Shown here piece after piece: positions 26,426 to 35,507 of a stretch of DNA of 64,000 nt. The DNA is from JAAGZL01 sp050290785 (GTDB lineage: Bacteria; Pseudomonadota; Gammaproteobacteria; Chromatiales; Chromatiaceae): NCBI GenBank assembly GCA_050290785.1, contig JBNKIR010000001.1, positions 124,001 to 188,000 of the forward strand, read 5' to 3'. The position numbers were made by a program, and so were the translations under genes. Below the pieces are notes generated by a model, which was given only the letters and a program-made list of their open reading frames with translations, was not told where the DNA came from and did no database searches. The stretch's first letter is position 1. Each line of letters starts with the position of its first letter.

Positions 26426-27580
26426 TCAGGCCGCTGGATAACGATCTTCGATAAACTGTCTGATCCTTTCCACCCCATCCCGCAATAACTCCACATCTGT
26501 GGTATAAGCAAAGCGCAGATGTCTCTCCGGGGCATTGCTCCCGAAATCCATACCGGGCGTTACCGCCACACCTTTCTCTTCCAACAGCCTATAGGCAAAA
26601 TCAGCGCTGTCGTCGGTAATCCTGGAGCAGTCTGCATAGAGGTAGAAGGCCCCCTGGGGTTTGGTGCGGAATCTGAATCCAATCTCTTCCAAGGCCGGGA
26701 GCAGATAGTCACGGCGTTGTCGGAATATCTCTTTGCGCTGCTCCAGGATCGTGCCGGTCTCGGCGCTGAACGCCGATAGTGCGGCATACTGGGATGGCGT
26801 GGGGGCGGAGAGAAAGATGTTCTGGGCCAGGCGGTCCAGCGCCCCGATCATCGGTTCCGGGGCCACCAGCCATCCCAGGCGCCATCCGGTCATACCGAAG
26901 TATTTGGAGAAGCTGTTGATGACAAGTATGCCTTCATCTATCTCCAGCGCACTATGGTCCTCCACGTCGTATATCAGTCCCTGATAGATCTCATCCACGA
27001 TCAGGAATCCGTCACGCTCCTGTACCACCCGGCTGATCTCCGCCAACTCGCGGCGACTGAGCATGGTACCTGTGGGATTGGACGGCGTGGCCACCAGCAC
27101 CGCCCTGGTGTTGGCCTGCCAGTTAGCAGCGACCAGGTCGGCAGACAACTGGTAGTCGGTCGTTGCATCGAGCTCCACCGCCTGAGGTACCCCGCCCACC
27201 AGATGTACAAAGTTCCTGTTGCATGGATAGCCGGGGTCAGACATGAGAACACCATCCCCAGGATTGATTAGGACGCTCAGCAGTAGTTGCAGGGCCCCTG
27301 ATGCGCCTGGAGTGACCACGATGCGCTGTGGATGGATATCCAACCCATAACGCTGCCTGTAGTGGCCGGAGATGGCCGTTCTCAGCTCCGGCATACCCAG
27401 GGCTGGTGTATAGTGGGTACGACCCTCAGCCAGGGCCTGACGCCCTGCGTCGATGATGGGTTTGGGGGTGCTGAAGTCAGGTTCGCCCACCTCCATGTGG
27501 ATGATGGATCGCCCCTCCGCCTCCAGTTGTCTGGCCCTCTCCAACAACTGCATGACATAAAACGGCCTGATTTTTTCCAT
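26426..27580 (-). CDS. PLP-dependent aminotransferase, class I/II
   Basis: A 384-residue fold-type I aminotransferase. Visible motifs: HMEVGEPDF, GASGALQLLL (cofactor phosphate region), ATPSNPTGTML (the conserved Asn), VDEIYQGL (Asp-x-x-Tyr) and the PLP lysine in SFSKYFGMTGWRLGW, with the substrate arginine near RHLRFAY. It resembles the AspC/AlaA-like group. The amino donor and acceptor cannot be fixed. The first ATG with normal family spacing is 27580; a GTG at 27595 would add five residues. No operon partner. Confidence 0.88.
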   Translation of the reverse strand: MEKIRPFYVMQLLERARQLEAEGRSIIHMEVGEPDFSTPKPIIDAGRQALAEGRTHYTPALGMPELRTAISGHYRQRYGLDIHPQRIVVTPGASGALQLLLSVLINPGDGVLMSDPGYPCNRNFVHLVGGVPQAVELDATTDYQLSADLVAANWQANTRAVLVATPSNPTGTMLSRRELAEISRVVQERDGFLIVDEIYQGLIYDVEDHSALEIDEGILVINSFSKYFGMTGWRLGWLVAPEPMIGALDRLAQNIFLSAPTPSQYAALSAFSAETGTILEQRKEIFRQRRDYLLPALEEIGFRFRTKPQGAFYLYADCSRITDDSADFAYRLLEEKGVAVTPGMDFGSNAPERHLRFAYTTDVELLRDGVERIRQFIEDRYPAA

Positions 27581-27692
27581 GCGATCCGCAATCACCTGCC
27601 AACACCCCGGTTCTGCTACAGTTTAGAGGTTGTAGCTTAACCCAAAGGTTTCGCCAAAGGCACCTTGATTGAGATGTTTTCGCCACAATTTC

Positions 27693-27721
27693 TTGCCCGG
27701 AACAGACTATTCTGGTATAGA
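27693..27721 (+). promoter_or_regulatory. Candidate sigma-70 promoter of dksA
   Basis: TTGCCC (27693-27698), 17 nt, TATAGA (27716-27721), about 40 bases before dksA and its CAGGAG ribosome site. Four of six -35 bases and five of six -10 bases fit the consensus. Confidence 0.55.
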
Positions 27722-27759
27722 TACCGCCCTTCATTAGATTGGTTTGTCAGGAGATTTGA

Positions 27760-28203
27760 ATGGCAGCAAAAAAGAAGGCCGAAGCACAGCTTTCTGGTCC
27801 GTTCGGCTTTACGCCCTATAAGATCAAAAAGGGCGAAGAGTACATGAATGAGAATATGGAAAAGCACTTTCGGGCAATCATGGAGGCATGGAAGAAAGAA
27901 CTAATGGCCGAGGTCGATAGGACCGTGCACCACATGCAGGATGAGGCCGCTAATTTCCCTGATCCGACCGACCGTGCCAGCCAGGAATCAGAGTTCAGCC
28001 TGGAACTACGTACCAGAGACCGGGAACGTAAATTGATCAAAAAGATCGATGAAACTCTCTCTCTTATCGACAGCCATGACTATGGTTACTGCGAATCATG
28101 TGGTGTGGAGATCGGTATTCGCCGGCTTGAGGCCAGACCGACCGCCACCCTCTGTATCGACTGCAAGACCCTGGATGAGATCCGGGAGAAGCAGATGGGC
28201 TGA
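27760..28203 (+). CDS. dksA: RNA polymerase-binding transcription factor DksA
   Basis: A 147-residue regulator that enters the RNA polymerase secondary channel and works with ppGpp on rRNA and amino-acid promoters. The coiled-coil tip DPTDRA holds the two functional aspartates (Asp68, Asp71), and the zinc finger is intact (Cys111, Cys114, Cys132, Cys135). Length and motif spacing match E. coli DksA (151). A strong terminator follows and then gluQ, as in enterics. Confidence 0.97.
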   Translation: MAAKKKAEAQLSGPFGFTPYKIKKGEEYMNENMEKHFRAIMEAWKKELMAEVDRTVHHMQDEAANFPDPTDRASQESEFSLELRTRDRERKLIKKIDETLSLIDSHDYGYCESCGVEIGIRRLEARPTATLCIDCKTLDEIREKQMG

Positions 28204-28224
28204 CAGCCCTCAGTGCTGATCGAC

Positions 28225-28250
28225 AAAGCCGGCTTTCTAGCCGGCTTTTT
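28225..28250 (+). terminator. Intrinsic terminator after dksA
   Basis: AAAGCCGGC / GCCGGCTTT stem (28225-28233 and 28240-28248) with loop TTTCTA and a five-T run. It ends 18 bases before the gluQ start. A terminator in the dksA-gluQ gap that limits gluQ expression is known in Shigella, so partial readthrough is plausible. Confidence 0.85.
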
Positions 28251-28268
28251 CATGCATACAATGGTCTC

Positions 28269-29156
28269 ATGACTGGCTCCAGACACTATCGCGGACGCTT
28301 CGCCCCATCGCCCTCAGGTCCTCTGCACTTCGGCTCCCTGGTGGCCGCTATGGGGAGTTACCTGGATGCACGCCATAACGGCGGCAGCTGGTTGTTGCGC
28401 ATAGAGGATATAGACCCGCCGCGGGAGAGAGCGGGCGCCGCCGATTCCATAATGACCACCCTGGAGATCTTCGGCATGGAGTGGGACGGCCCTGTGCTCT
28501 ATCAGAGCAGCCGTATCGATGCCTATTCCGAGGCCGCCCATCACCTGCTGTCTTCCGGCCTGGCCTACAGATGCAGCTGTAGCCGCAGGGAGATACAGGA
28601 GTCTGGTATCACTGGGGGTGAAGGCATGATCTACCCCGGCACCTGCCGCAACGGTCATGATCCGTCCCGAGAGGTCCAGACCCTGCGTGTCATTACCGAC
28701 TCCATGGATATGGGCTTTGCCGACCTGATCCATGGCAGATTCCGTCAGGACCTGGCACGGGACGTGGGTGACTTCGTCGTACGCCGCGCGGACGGCCTCT
28801 ACGCCTATCAACTGGCGGTGGTGGTGGATGATGCCTTTCAGGACATCACCAGTGTGGTGCGCGGCAGCGACCTGCTCTTCTCCACCCCGCGTCAGGTATA
28901 TCTGCAACAACTGTTGGGGCTACCCCTGCCGGAGTACGCCCATCTTCCACTGGTGCTGGGCGCTGATGGAAGGAAGCTGAGCAAGCAGAGCAGGTCCTGG
29001 CCGGTGGATAGAAAAGACCCTCTACAGACCCTGTTGAATGCGGCGGAGTTTCTGGGACAGAAACCGGATCGCGATCGCCCCTCAAATCTGGATGAGTTCT
29101 GGGAGTGGGCAATCGCAAACTGGGATGTAGGAAGTGTGCCAGTGCAAGAATACTGA
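28269..29156 (+). CDS. gluQ: Glutamyl-Q tRNA(Asp) synthetase
   Basis: A 295-residue paralogue of the glutamyl-tRNA synthetase catalytic domain, lacking the anticodon-binding domain. It glutamylates queuosine at the wobble base of tRNA-Asp. The HIGH-like motif is in FAPSPSGPLHFGSL and the KMSKS equivalent is RKLSKQSRS. The zinc-site cysteines are in CSCSRREI and the following CRN. Gene order dksA-gluQ supports the call. Confidence 0.94.
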   Translation: MTGSRHYRGRFAPSPSGPLHFGSLVAAMGSYLDARHNGGSWLLRIEDIDPPRERAGAADSIMTTLEIFGMEWDGPVLYQSSRIDAYSEAAHHLLSSGLAYRCSCSRREIQESGITGGEGMIYPGTCRNGHDPSREVQTLRVITDSMDMGFADLIHGRFRQDLARDVGDFVVRRADGLYAYQLAVVVDDAFQDITSVVRGSDLLFSTPRQVYLQQLLGLPLPEYAHLPLVLGADGRKLSKQSRSWPVDRKDPLQTLLNAAEFLGQKPDRDRPSNLDEFWEWAIANWDVGSVPVQEY

Positions 29157-29216
29157 AAAAAAGAACGCCAATGATTATCCACTGTTAATTCATTGGTACA
29201 CCACTATACGAGGATA

Positions 29217-29233
29217 CCGCGATCAAGTCGCGG
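29217..29233. repeat. Short inverted repeat in the gluQ-addA gap
   Basis: CCGCGA / TCGCGG around TCAAG between two convergent genes, followed by CATGATGGG. The composition resembles dispersed intergenic palindromes, and the stem could also help termination. Only six paired bases, so low confidence. Confidence 0.35.
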
Positions 29234-29272
29234 CATGATGGGATTTCCCTTGCCCAGTAACTTTGGGCACTT

Positions 29273-32200
29273 TTAAGCATCCCAGCTGCGCCATCCTGAT
29301 AGCAGTGGAAAATAGAGTCCGAGCCTTATGGGGCGCTCCTCCAGGCTCCGGAAGATGGCCGCATATCGCTCCATCTGGGCACGATACCTGATCACCTCGT
29401 GATCGAGAAATACCTCCACATCACTGCCTTCGTGCACACCGGTCTTGTAATCGATGATCCATCGCACACCGTCTGCATCAATAAAGGTGCGATCGACGAT
29501 GATGTTGACCTGCCTCTGGTCATGATATGAACTGAGGGCATATTCAGACCTGGAATCCTGGTGTCGGTCTGACAGGATCCACCTACCCCTGTCATCCGTC
29601 AGGGCCTGTTCCAGGGCCCGGTCTACCCTGGCGACCGCAGCATCCAGTTCACCCCTGGGGACACCCAGATACAGCAATGCATTGGCAAAGGCCCTGTGCA
29701 GCGAGCCGATCCGCTGCCGGTCCCAGTTGTGCATGCCGTCCCTGGCTATGCGCTGCAGGTAGCGATGCACCAGGGTACCCACCTGGCGTGCTGTCTCGCC
29801 AGCCCAGTCGAACTCAAGGATCTCCTTATCCGGCGTATCCAGTTGCCTGGGAGAGATAGCCTGAACGACGGCAGGGGCCAGATCCTGTTTCGGTAGCGAC
29901 CAATCCGGAGGCAGGCGGCGGATCGGATGTGGTGCTGCGCCAGCTCCAGCCTCACCTCTGCCACCGACCCGATCATCCTCTGATAGTTGTTGGAATCCTG
30001 CCCTGACCTCAGAGGCAGACCATAGTGCTGCCAGTAGAGACCTGCTGTCCGGATCTTTCAGACCATCCTTCCACTCCAGGTGCCCCAGCAGATGTAACCG
30101 TTTCCTGGCCCTGGTCGCAGCCACATAGAGCAGACGGCCATCTTCCAGGCGGTCTTTCTCTCTGACCAGAGTGTGCAGATACCTGTATATGGGATCCTCA
30201 TTCTCATCCGCCCGCTTGATCGGGGCCAGCAACAGATCGGATGTGTCTCCTGAGATGTTGCGCTCCAGCCAATAGAGGAGTCTGGAGTCATCCTGACCAG
30301 GTATTCTACCCAATCCAGGGATGATGACCTGGTCAAACTCCAGACCCTTTGCAGCATGTATGGTCATCAACTGCAATCGGTCGCTACTCTCGGTATCCGG
30401 TGGGGCATATAGCCTGGTCAGCGCCTCATCCAGTGCACTGAAGTCATCGATGTCACCTCCATGATCGAACTCCTCCAACAGTTGAAACAGCATTTGGGCC
30501 TCTTCCAACTCCGTCCCAGAACGGGCCACTGCCGGACCGCCCAGGGCTACCCAGACCCCCTGCACCAGATCACGCAACGGTAAGCGCCTCAGTCCCTGCT
30601 GCGCCTGATCCAGGATATCCTGCATACGCCGTAACCTGGTTTTGCCTTCACCACTCAGCCCCGCCCAATTCTCAGTCCGGTCCATCAGCTCCCGGATGGT
30701 GCGCCTGTGATCGCCACCGGCCAGGGCATGCATATCCCCCAGGCTCAGACCACACCAGGGTGCACGCATGACAGAGAGCCATGCTATACGGTCCGCAGGA
30801 TGTAACAGGGCCCTGGTCAGCGCCATCAGATCGGATATCACCGGTCGTCGGGACAGGAGTTCTACCTCTACCGCCTTAAACCTCAGACCGGCCTGTTTCA
30901 ACTCCGGTATGATGGCGGCCAGATGGCTGCGGCTCCTTACCAGTACAGCGACCCTGTCCTCCGGTTCCTCTCTCTGTGCAGCCAGCACCAATTCAACAAC
31001 CTGCCCGGCCTCCGTGACATCATCCCGTCCCAGGATTGGATGGATCTGTACCGCCGGCTTGGAGCCCCCTGGATGAAATGGGGTGGAGTCTGCATAGCTC
31101 ACCGCCCCTTTGCCTATCTCTTCATACTCTGGCAGCACCTGCCGGAACACCTGGTTCACCCACTGCACTATCCCCTGCTGGGAGCGGAAATTGACCGAGA
31201 GTGCCAGTGGAGTGAGAGGTATATTGCCTATCCCCTCCTGTCTGGCCCGCAGATAGAGCCCCACTTCCGCCTCACGAAAACGGTAGATAGACTGCATGGG
31301 GTCGCCTACCACAAACAGGGTCCTGCCGTCGTCCCGTTCCCAGCCGCGGGTGAGCTTCCTCAGCAACTCGTACTGGCCGAAGGAGGTATCCTGAAACTCA
31401 TCCACCAGGATGTGTTGTATGCGGTAGTCCAGGGCCAGGGCCAGGTCCGTGGGATTATCATCGTCGCCCAGCGCCATGTTGGCGCCCAGGGCCATCTCGA
31501 TGAAGTCCACCTCCCCCCTCTGGGACATCACCAGCTTGAGCTCAGCAACTGCTATCCTGAGGAACAGTGAGAGAGACTGCAGCACCAGCCACTGCTGATC
31601 CGTGTATTCCGTGGGTGGCAGCCTCGGTACCTGGGCCAGTCTGGCGATAAAGTCCGGGTGCTCCTGCAACTGCTCCAGCATAGAGATAAAGGCGTCTTTC
31701 ATCTCTCTGCAGAACTGCTTGCCTGCGTCACTGTCCGTGGGAAAGCCGTTGTTCTTATTTATGCCCTTTCTTTTTCTTAAGCTGCCTTCCCTGGTCAGGA
31801 GGAGATCGGATAGTCCCAACCACCGCTTGATACTGCTGCAGGATGCCGATGGCATCTGCTGAATATCCAGACAGGAGAGGATAGGCAGATCCTTACCATC
31901 CGCCTGAATGTTGCCAGCGGCAAAACGCGCAAACCGAATGATCTCTTCCGTCAGCCCTGTGGGAACGGTGGCGACCAGTGATGCCAGCTCATCCTCCACT
32001 ATCCTCTTCAGGGCAGACTCCAACTCCTGGCGTCGCAACCACTCATCACTATCGCCGACCACATGGCGTATCCATTGATCGCGCCGTGACAACATGCTGA
32101 TCAGTAACCCCTCAAGCCGTGGGATATCGTTATCCAGGTGCCTGAGCAGGGTGGCGACCGCATCACTCCAGTCACTATCCTGCTCAAGATGCAATACGGC

Positions 32201-32671
32201 TGTGCGTGCAGCCTCCTGATACAGATATTCCGGCCTCGCGGCTATGGCGGGCTGTCCACCGAATCTCGAGAGCAGCGGTAGTTGGCCGGTTACCCCGCCA
32301 CAGAGCGCGTCTATGGTCTGTATCTTGAGGCGTCCGGGAGACGCATGCAGTTGCCATCCATGCTCCATATTACGCCCCATGACCTTGCGGGCCAGTTCCC
32401 AGGTAAGCCTGGCATGGACCTCATCAGGCCCATCTCCATCTGCGCCATCCAACGCCTCCAGGACACGATTCCGCATCTCTGAGGCCGCCTTCTTAGTGAA
32501 GGTGATGGCTATGATCTCCTCAGGCTCATCGACTATGGAAAGGAGTCTGAGATAGCGTTGAATCAGCAGTTCGGTCTTCCCGGAACCGGCCGGTGCCTGC
32601 ACGATAAATGATCGGCTGATATCCAGTGCCTGCTCGCGCTGATCCCGGTCCTGAATAAGTGTTGGAGTCAT
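29273..32671 (-). CDS. addA: AddA-like UvrD-type helicase/nuclease
   Basis: An 1132-residue SF1 helicase with a C-terminal PD-(D/E)XK nuclease domain, as in AddA of AddAB double-strand break repair. Walker A APAGSGKT at 26-33, motif II VDEFQDTS, motif III GDPMQSIYRFREAE, motif V TIHAAKGLEFDQVI and motif VI VAATRARKRLHL are all present. The nuclease motifs GTLVHRYLQRI and WIIDYKTG lie in the last 150 residues. It overlaps the upstream AddB-like gene by 4 bp (ATGA), and the pair should act together to resect broken ends. No recBCD genes are seen in the window. It could be labelled only as AddA-like because its partner is a divergent AddB. Confidence 0.88.
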   Translation of the reverse strand: MTPTLIQDRDQREQALDISRSFIVQAPAGSGKTELLIQRYLRLLSIVDEPEEIIAITFTKKAASEMRNRVLEALDGADGDGPDEVHARLTWELARKVMGRNMEHGWQLHASPGRLKIQTIDALCGGVTGQLPLLSRFGGQPAIAARPEYLYQEAARTAVLHLEQDSDWSDAVATLLRHLDNDIPRLEGLLISMLSRRDQWIRHVVGDSDEWLRRQELESALKRIVEDELASLVATVPTGLTEEIIRFARFAAGNIQADGKDLPILSCLDIQQMPSASCSSIKRWLGLSDLLLTREGSLRKRKGINKNNGFPTDSDAGKQFCREMKDAFISMLEQLQEHPDFIARLAQVPRLPPTEYTDQQWLVLQSLSLFLRIAVAELKLVMSQRGEVDFIEMALGANMALGDDDNPTDLALALDYRIQHILVDEFQDTSFGQYELLRKLTRGWERDDGRTLFVVGDPMQSIYRFREAEVGLYLRARQEGIGNIPLTPLALSVNFRSQQGIVQWVNQVFRQVLPEYEEIGKGAVSYADSTPFHPGGSKPAVQIHPILGRDDVTEAGQVVELVLAAQREEPEDRVAVLVRSRSHLAAIIPELKQAGLRFKAVEVELLSRRPVISDLMALTRALLHPADRIAWLSVMRAPWCGLSLGDMHALAGGDHRRTIRELMDRTENWAGLSGEGKTRLRRMQDILDQAQQGLRRLPLRDLVQGVWVALGGPAVARSGTELEEAQMLFQLLEEFDHGGDIDDFSALDEALTRLYAPPDTESSDRLQLMTIHAAKGLEFDQVIIPGLGRIPGQDDSRLLYWLERNISGDTSDLLLAPIKRADENEDPIYRYLHTLVREKDRLEDGRLLYVAATRARKRLHLLGHLEWKDGLKDPDSRSLLAALWSASEVRAGFQQLSEDDRVGGRGEAGAGAAPHPIRRLPPDWSLPKQDLAPAVVQAISPRQLDTPDKEILEFDWAGETARQVGTLVHRYLQRIARDGMHNWDRQRIGSLHRAFANALLYLGVPRGELDAAVARVDRALEQALTDDRGRWILSDRHQDSRSEYALSSYHDQRQVNIIVDRTFIDADGVRWIIDYKTGVHEGSDVEVFLDHEVIRYRAQMERYAAIFRSLEERPIRLGLYFPLLSGWRSWDA

Positions 32672-35370
32672 GCCTTATCCACCCATTCATGGATACGGCA
32701 CAGGGAAGGCAGTGGGCAATATAGGCAGTCTTTATTCGCATCTTTGGGCATTACCTCCGCCCGCCCCTCCATCACCTCATGGGCCAGCACCTCCAGGCGC
32801 TGTCTCCATGCCGCCTTGAGCCCATCCCATCCGGCAAACTCACCGGCCTCCTTGACTTGGGATATGGCCTTGACTCCTGGCAGCTCTCCTTCCTGGGCAG
32901 CTATCCCACTGAATCCCATCCTGGTCGGATTCACGCTGGCCAGACACACGGCAGAGATCTCTTCATCGGCGATGGTGGCGTACAGGGGAAGCTGCGGCTC
33001 CTCAATGCGCGGCTCAAACCACCCGTTTATGGACAGGGTCCGACCCGTCTTGTAGTCGATGATCACCCTGGTACCATCTTCCAGTTGGTCTATGCGGTCC
33101 GCCCTTACGTCTATCTCCAGGCCAGCCAGATTCACCCTCTCCCTCTGTTCCAGCATGGCCACCCTGAACGGCATGCGATCCATCTCCAGTCGCAGCCATT
33201 CCAGGACAAGGGTGGTCAATCTCTCCTGCTCGATCTCAACGAATCTGGGCACAAAGGTCTTGGGACGTTTCCGGCTCTCCCTGGAAAGCGCCTTACCGGC
33301 CTGTTCGGCCACCAATCCCTCCAGTTCCAAATCATCCATGCCTACCAGCCGTCCATGCTCTCTGATCCTCTCCCACACCAGTTGCAGGATATGGTGAATG
33401 ATGTTTCCACGGCTCCTCCTGTCCAGTCCTGATGTTGGATCCTCCAGCGGCCGCGCCCCCAGTCTATGCCTGGCGAAGGCCCGGAAGGGACAGGCGGATT
33501 GATCCGCCAACAGTCCGCTGCCTCCACTCATGTGGCTAGCGTAATCCAGAGCAGGACCGCGGTTATCTGTCATCTCCTGCAGTTCTGTGGAAGAGAAACC
33601 GATCCTATGGATATCTGGAACAGCTGCCAGGTCAAGATCGTCCATGGACATGGGCGGAAGATGTGCCAGCAGAGGGCTGACCCTAAGCTCCTTATCTCCA
33701 TCACTCAGCACATGACTGACGATCACCTCCGGCGCACTGGCCAGGAGTCTTGCGGTTATGTCTCTGGCATATTCCAGTTCGCGCTGGGGTGAGGAATGGG
33801 GAAGACCCAGTCTGCGTTGCAGCGCGATCGGCAGAAGCGGATTGGGTGCGGGCCTTGGTGGCCAGCAATCATCACTCATACCCAACACCCAGAGATGATC
33901 AAACACCAATCCTGCCGCCTCCAGCACCCCAACGACCTGGATCTGCGCCTCGCTGCCCCTGGCCTGAAAGGTGGTGTCCGTCATGATCGCATGCAGGTGA
34001 CCTATGGCCTCCTGCATGTCCATGGTGTGTTCTATCTGCCCCAGTTGTTGAAAATAGCCCAGGGCCTTGTTGAATCTCTCAACCTGCTGGTATTCGATAG
34101 CGTCCATACCATCGGCCCGGCACCAGCCGAAGATATATAGCATCTCCAGAAAGGTCTCGGTCCATCTCTGGGGAGACTGCCTGGCCGGTATCTGATTGAG
34201 CCGTGTCCTGAACGACTTCAGAATATTCAGCAGGATCGGACATGCATCATCCTCACTCTCGTTCGCCCTGCGCACCTCTTGGATAACGGTACTTAGTCCT
34301 ATCTCACGCTCACCCACATCTTGCCGGATGGAAGCATCCAGTCTGGCCCTGCGCCCCCTCTCTGTACGACCACCGGCTATAAAACAGGAACGTAACAACC
34401 TGCTCAGATCACCACTTGGCAACTCTCCGCCCATCAGTCGCAGGATCAGAAATGCATCGATCACCAATGGACACTGGGTTAGGGGTATACCTAGGGAGAT
34501 GTTATAGGTCGGCTCTGATCTGGTCGCTCCGGGGAGGATAGAAGACGGATCAAGGCAATGATCCAGGGTCCGTTCTATCTCCGCTCTCAGTTGTGCTAAC
34601 TGCGGGACGACTATCCCCACCCTGGCATTTGTCCGGCCTTGCAGACGCCTGATGGCCCAGCGCACGGCGGTATGTATCTCCTGTGTCCTATCCTGTGCCT
34701 GGTATCTATGGGCGGAGGTTAAGGTGTGATCAGGGCCCAGAGATGAGATCTCGCACCCCTGCCCCTGCAGGATAGCCAGCACATTCTGCTGCTGTGGTGT
34801 GATCTGGTCGAAACCCGCCAGGATGATTCGATCAGGAACAGACAGAAATCCACCTTCCAGGTGACCTCCAAGCAACTGTGGAAGCATGGAAACATCAATC
34901 CAACCCTCCCTGCCACACCTGTATGAGAACTTCTCAGCCCAGGAGAGGAATAGGTCTGTTTCGCTGTGGTGGTATCCGGTCAGCTGATCGGTCGGGATAT
35001 CCCACGCCTGTGTCAGTGCCCAGGCCTCATAAGCCGTCCGCGCGGCACCGGACGGATTGAGAACGCCATACTCTTGGTCGGAACGCTTTATGATATTTTC
35101 CCACAGGATGCGGGTCTGGTGCGGACTCAATAGTGTCAGGTCGATCTGGCCATGATCGATCAACTCCTGAAATTGGGCCTCTATCCAATCTGACCAGGAG
35201 GAGGTATGCGCACTCTCCCAGACCAGTTGCCCACTATCCAGTTGCCTCTGATTAAATAGAGAGCGTATCTCCTGGGAGAGCCTTCTGTTCACGGTCAACA
35301 CCAGACTCCCTGAAGAGATCAGCTCCATGGCCATATCCGTATCCAGATTTCTTATTGCGCTCTTATCCAT
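32668..35370 (-). CDS. AddB-like PD-(D/E)XK nuclease (probable DNA repair protein, TIGR03623 type)
   Basis: A 900-residue protein, exactly the size of the TIGR03623 family that resembles AddB. The N-terminal region (SLVLTVNRRLSQEIRSLF) has no Walker A lysine, so this subunit probably does not hydrolyse ATP. The C-terminal nuclease has GNIIHHILQLVWE, RADRIDQLEDG and VIIDYKTGR. Cysteines in SACPFRAFARH and in CLYCPLPSLC are arranged like the AddB iron-sulfur staple that encloses the nuclease domain. It is the first gene of the two-gene unit with the AddA-like helicase. Role in break repair is inferred from the family and the partner. Confidence 0.85.
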   Translation of the reverse strand: MDKSAIRNLDTDMAMELISSGSLVLTVNRRLSQEIRSLFNQRQLDSGQLVWESAHTSSWSDWIEAQFQELIDHGQIDLTLLSPHQTRILWENIIKRSDQEYGVLNPSGAARTAYEAWALTQAWDIPTDQLTGYHHSETDLFLSWAEKFSYRCGREGWIDVSMLPQLLGGHLEGGFLSVPDRIILAGFDQITPQQQNVLAILQGQGCEISSLGPDHTLTSAHRYQAQDRTQEIHTAVRWAIRRLQGRTNARVGIVVPQLAQLRAEIERTLDHCLDPSSILPGATRSEPTYNISLGIPLTQCPLVIDAFLILRLMGGELPSGDLSRLLRSCFIAGGRTERGRRARLDASIRQDVGEREIGLSTVIQEVRRANESEDDACPILLNILKSFRTRLNQIPARQSPQRWTETFLEMLYIFGWCRADGMDAIEYQQVERFNKALGYFQQLGQIEHTMDMQEAIGHLHAIMTDTTFQARGSEAQIQVVGVLEAAGLVFDHLWVLGMSDDCWPPRPAPNPLLPIALQRRLGLPHSSPQRELEYARDITARLLASAPEVIVSHVLSDGDKELRVSPLLAHLPPMSMDDLDLAAVPDIHRIGFSSTELQEMTDNRGPALDYASHMSGGSGLLADQSACPFRAFARHRLGARPLEDPTSGLDRRSRGNIIHHILQLVWERIREHGRLVGMDDLELEGLVAEQAGKALSRESRKRPKTFVPRFVEIEQERLTTLVLEWLRLEMDRMPFRVAMLEQRERVNLAGLEIDVRADRIDQLEDGTRVIIDYKTGRTLSINGWFEPRIEEPQLPLYATIADEEISAVCLASVNPTRMGFSGIAAQEGELPGVKAISQVKEAGEFAGWDGLKAAWRQRLEVLAHEVMEGRAEVMPKDANKDCLYCPLPSLCRIHEWVDKA

Positions 35371-35446
35371 ATCACCACTGTTGTCGATTTTGGGTGATTA
35401 TGCAGGATAGCCGGATATCAGAACAGGTCAGATAGACGATGGTACA

Positions 35447-35478
35447 AAAAAACGCCGTCATATCCATGATATGACGGC
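35447..35478 (-). terminator. Intrinsic terminator of the chemoreceptor gene
   Basis: GCCGTCATATC (35454-35464), CAT, GATATGACGGC (35468-35478). On the minus strand the 11-bp stem is followed by seven T. It lies 29 nt after the chemoreceptor stop and separates that gene from the AddB-like gene. Confidence 0.88.
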
Positions 35479-35507
35479 ACTATACGCTTTCCTAGTCTGT
35501 TATATAT

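Noticed and set aside
30923..31570. 215-codon plus-strand open frame
   Set aside because: Antisense to the AddA-like helicase and without any domain-like pattern.
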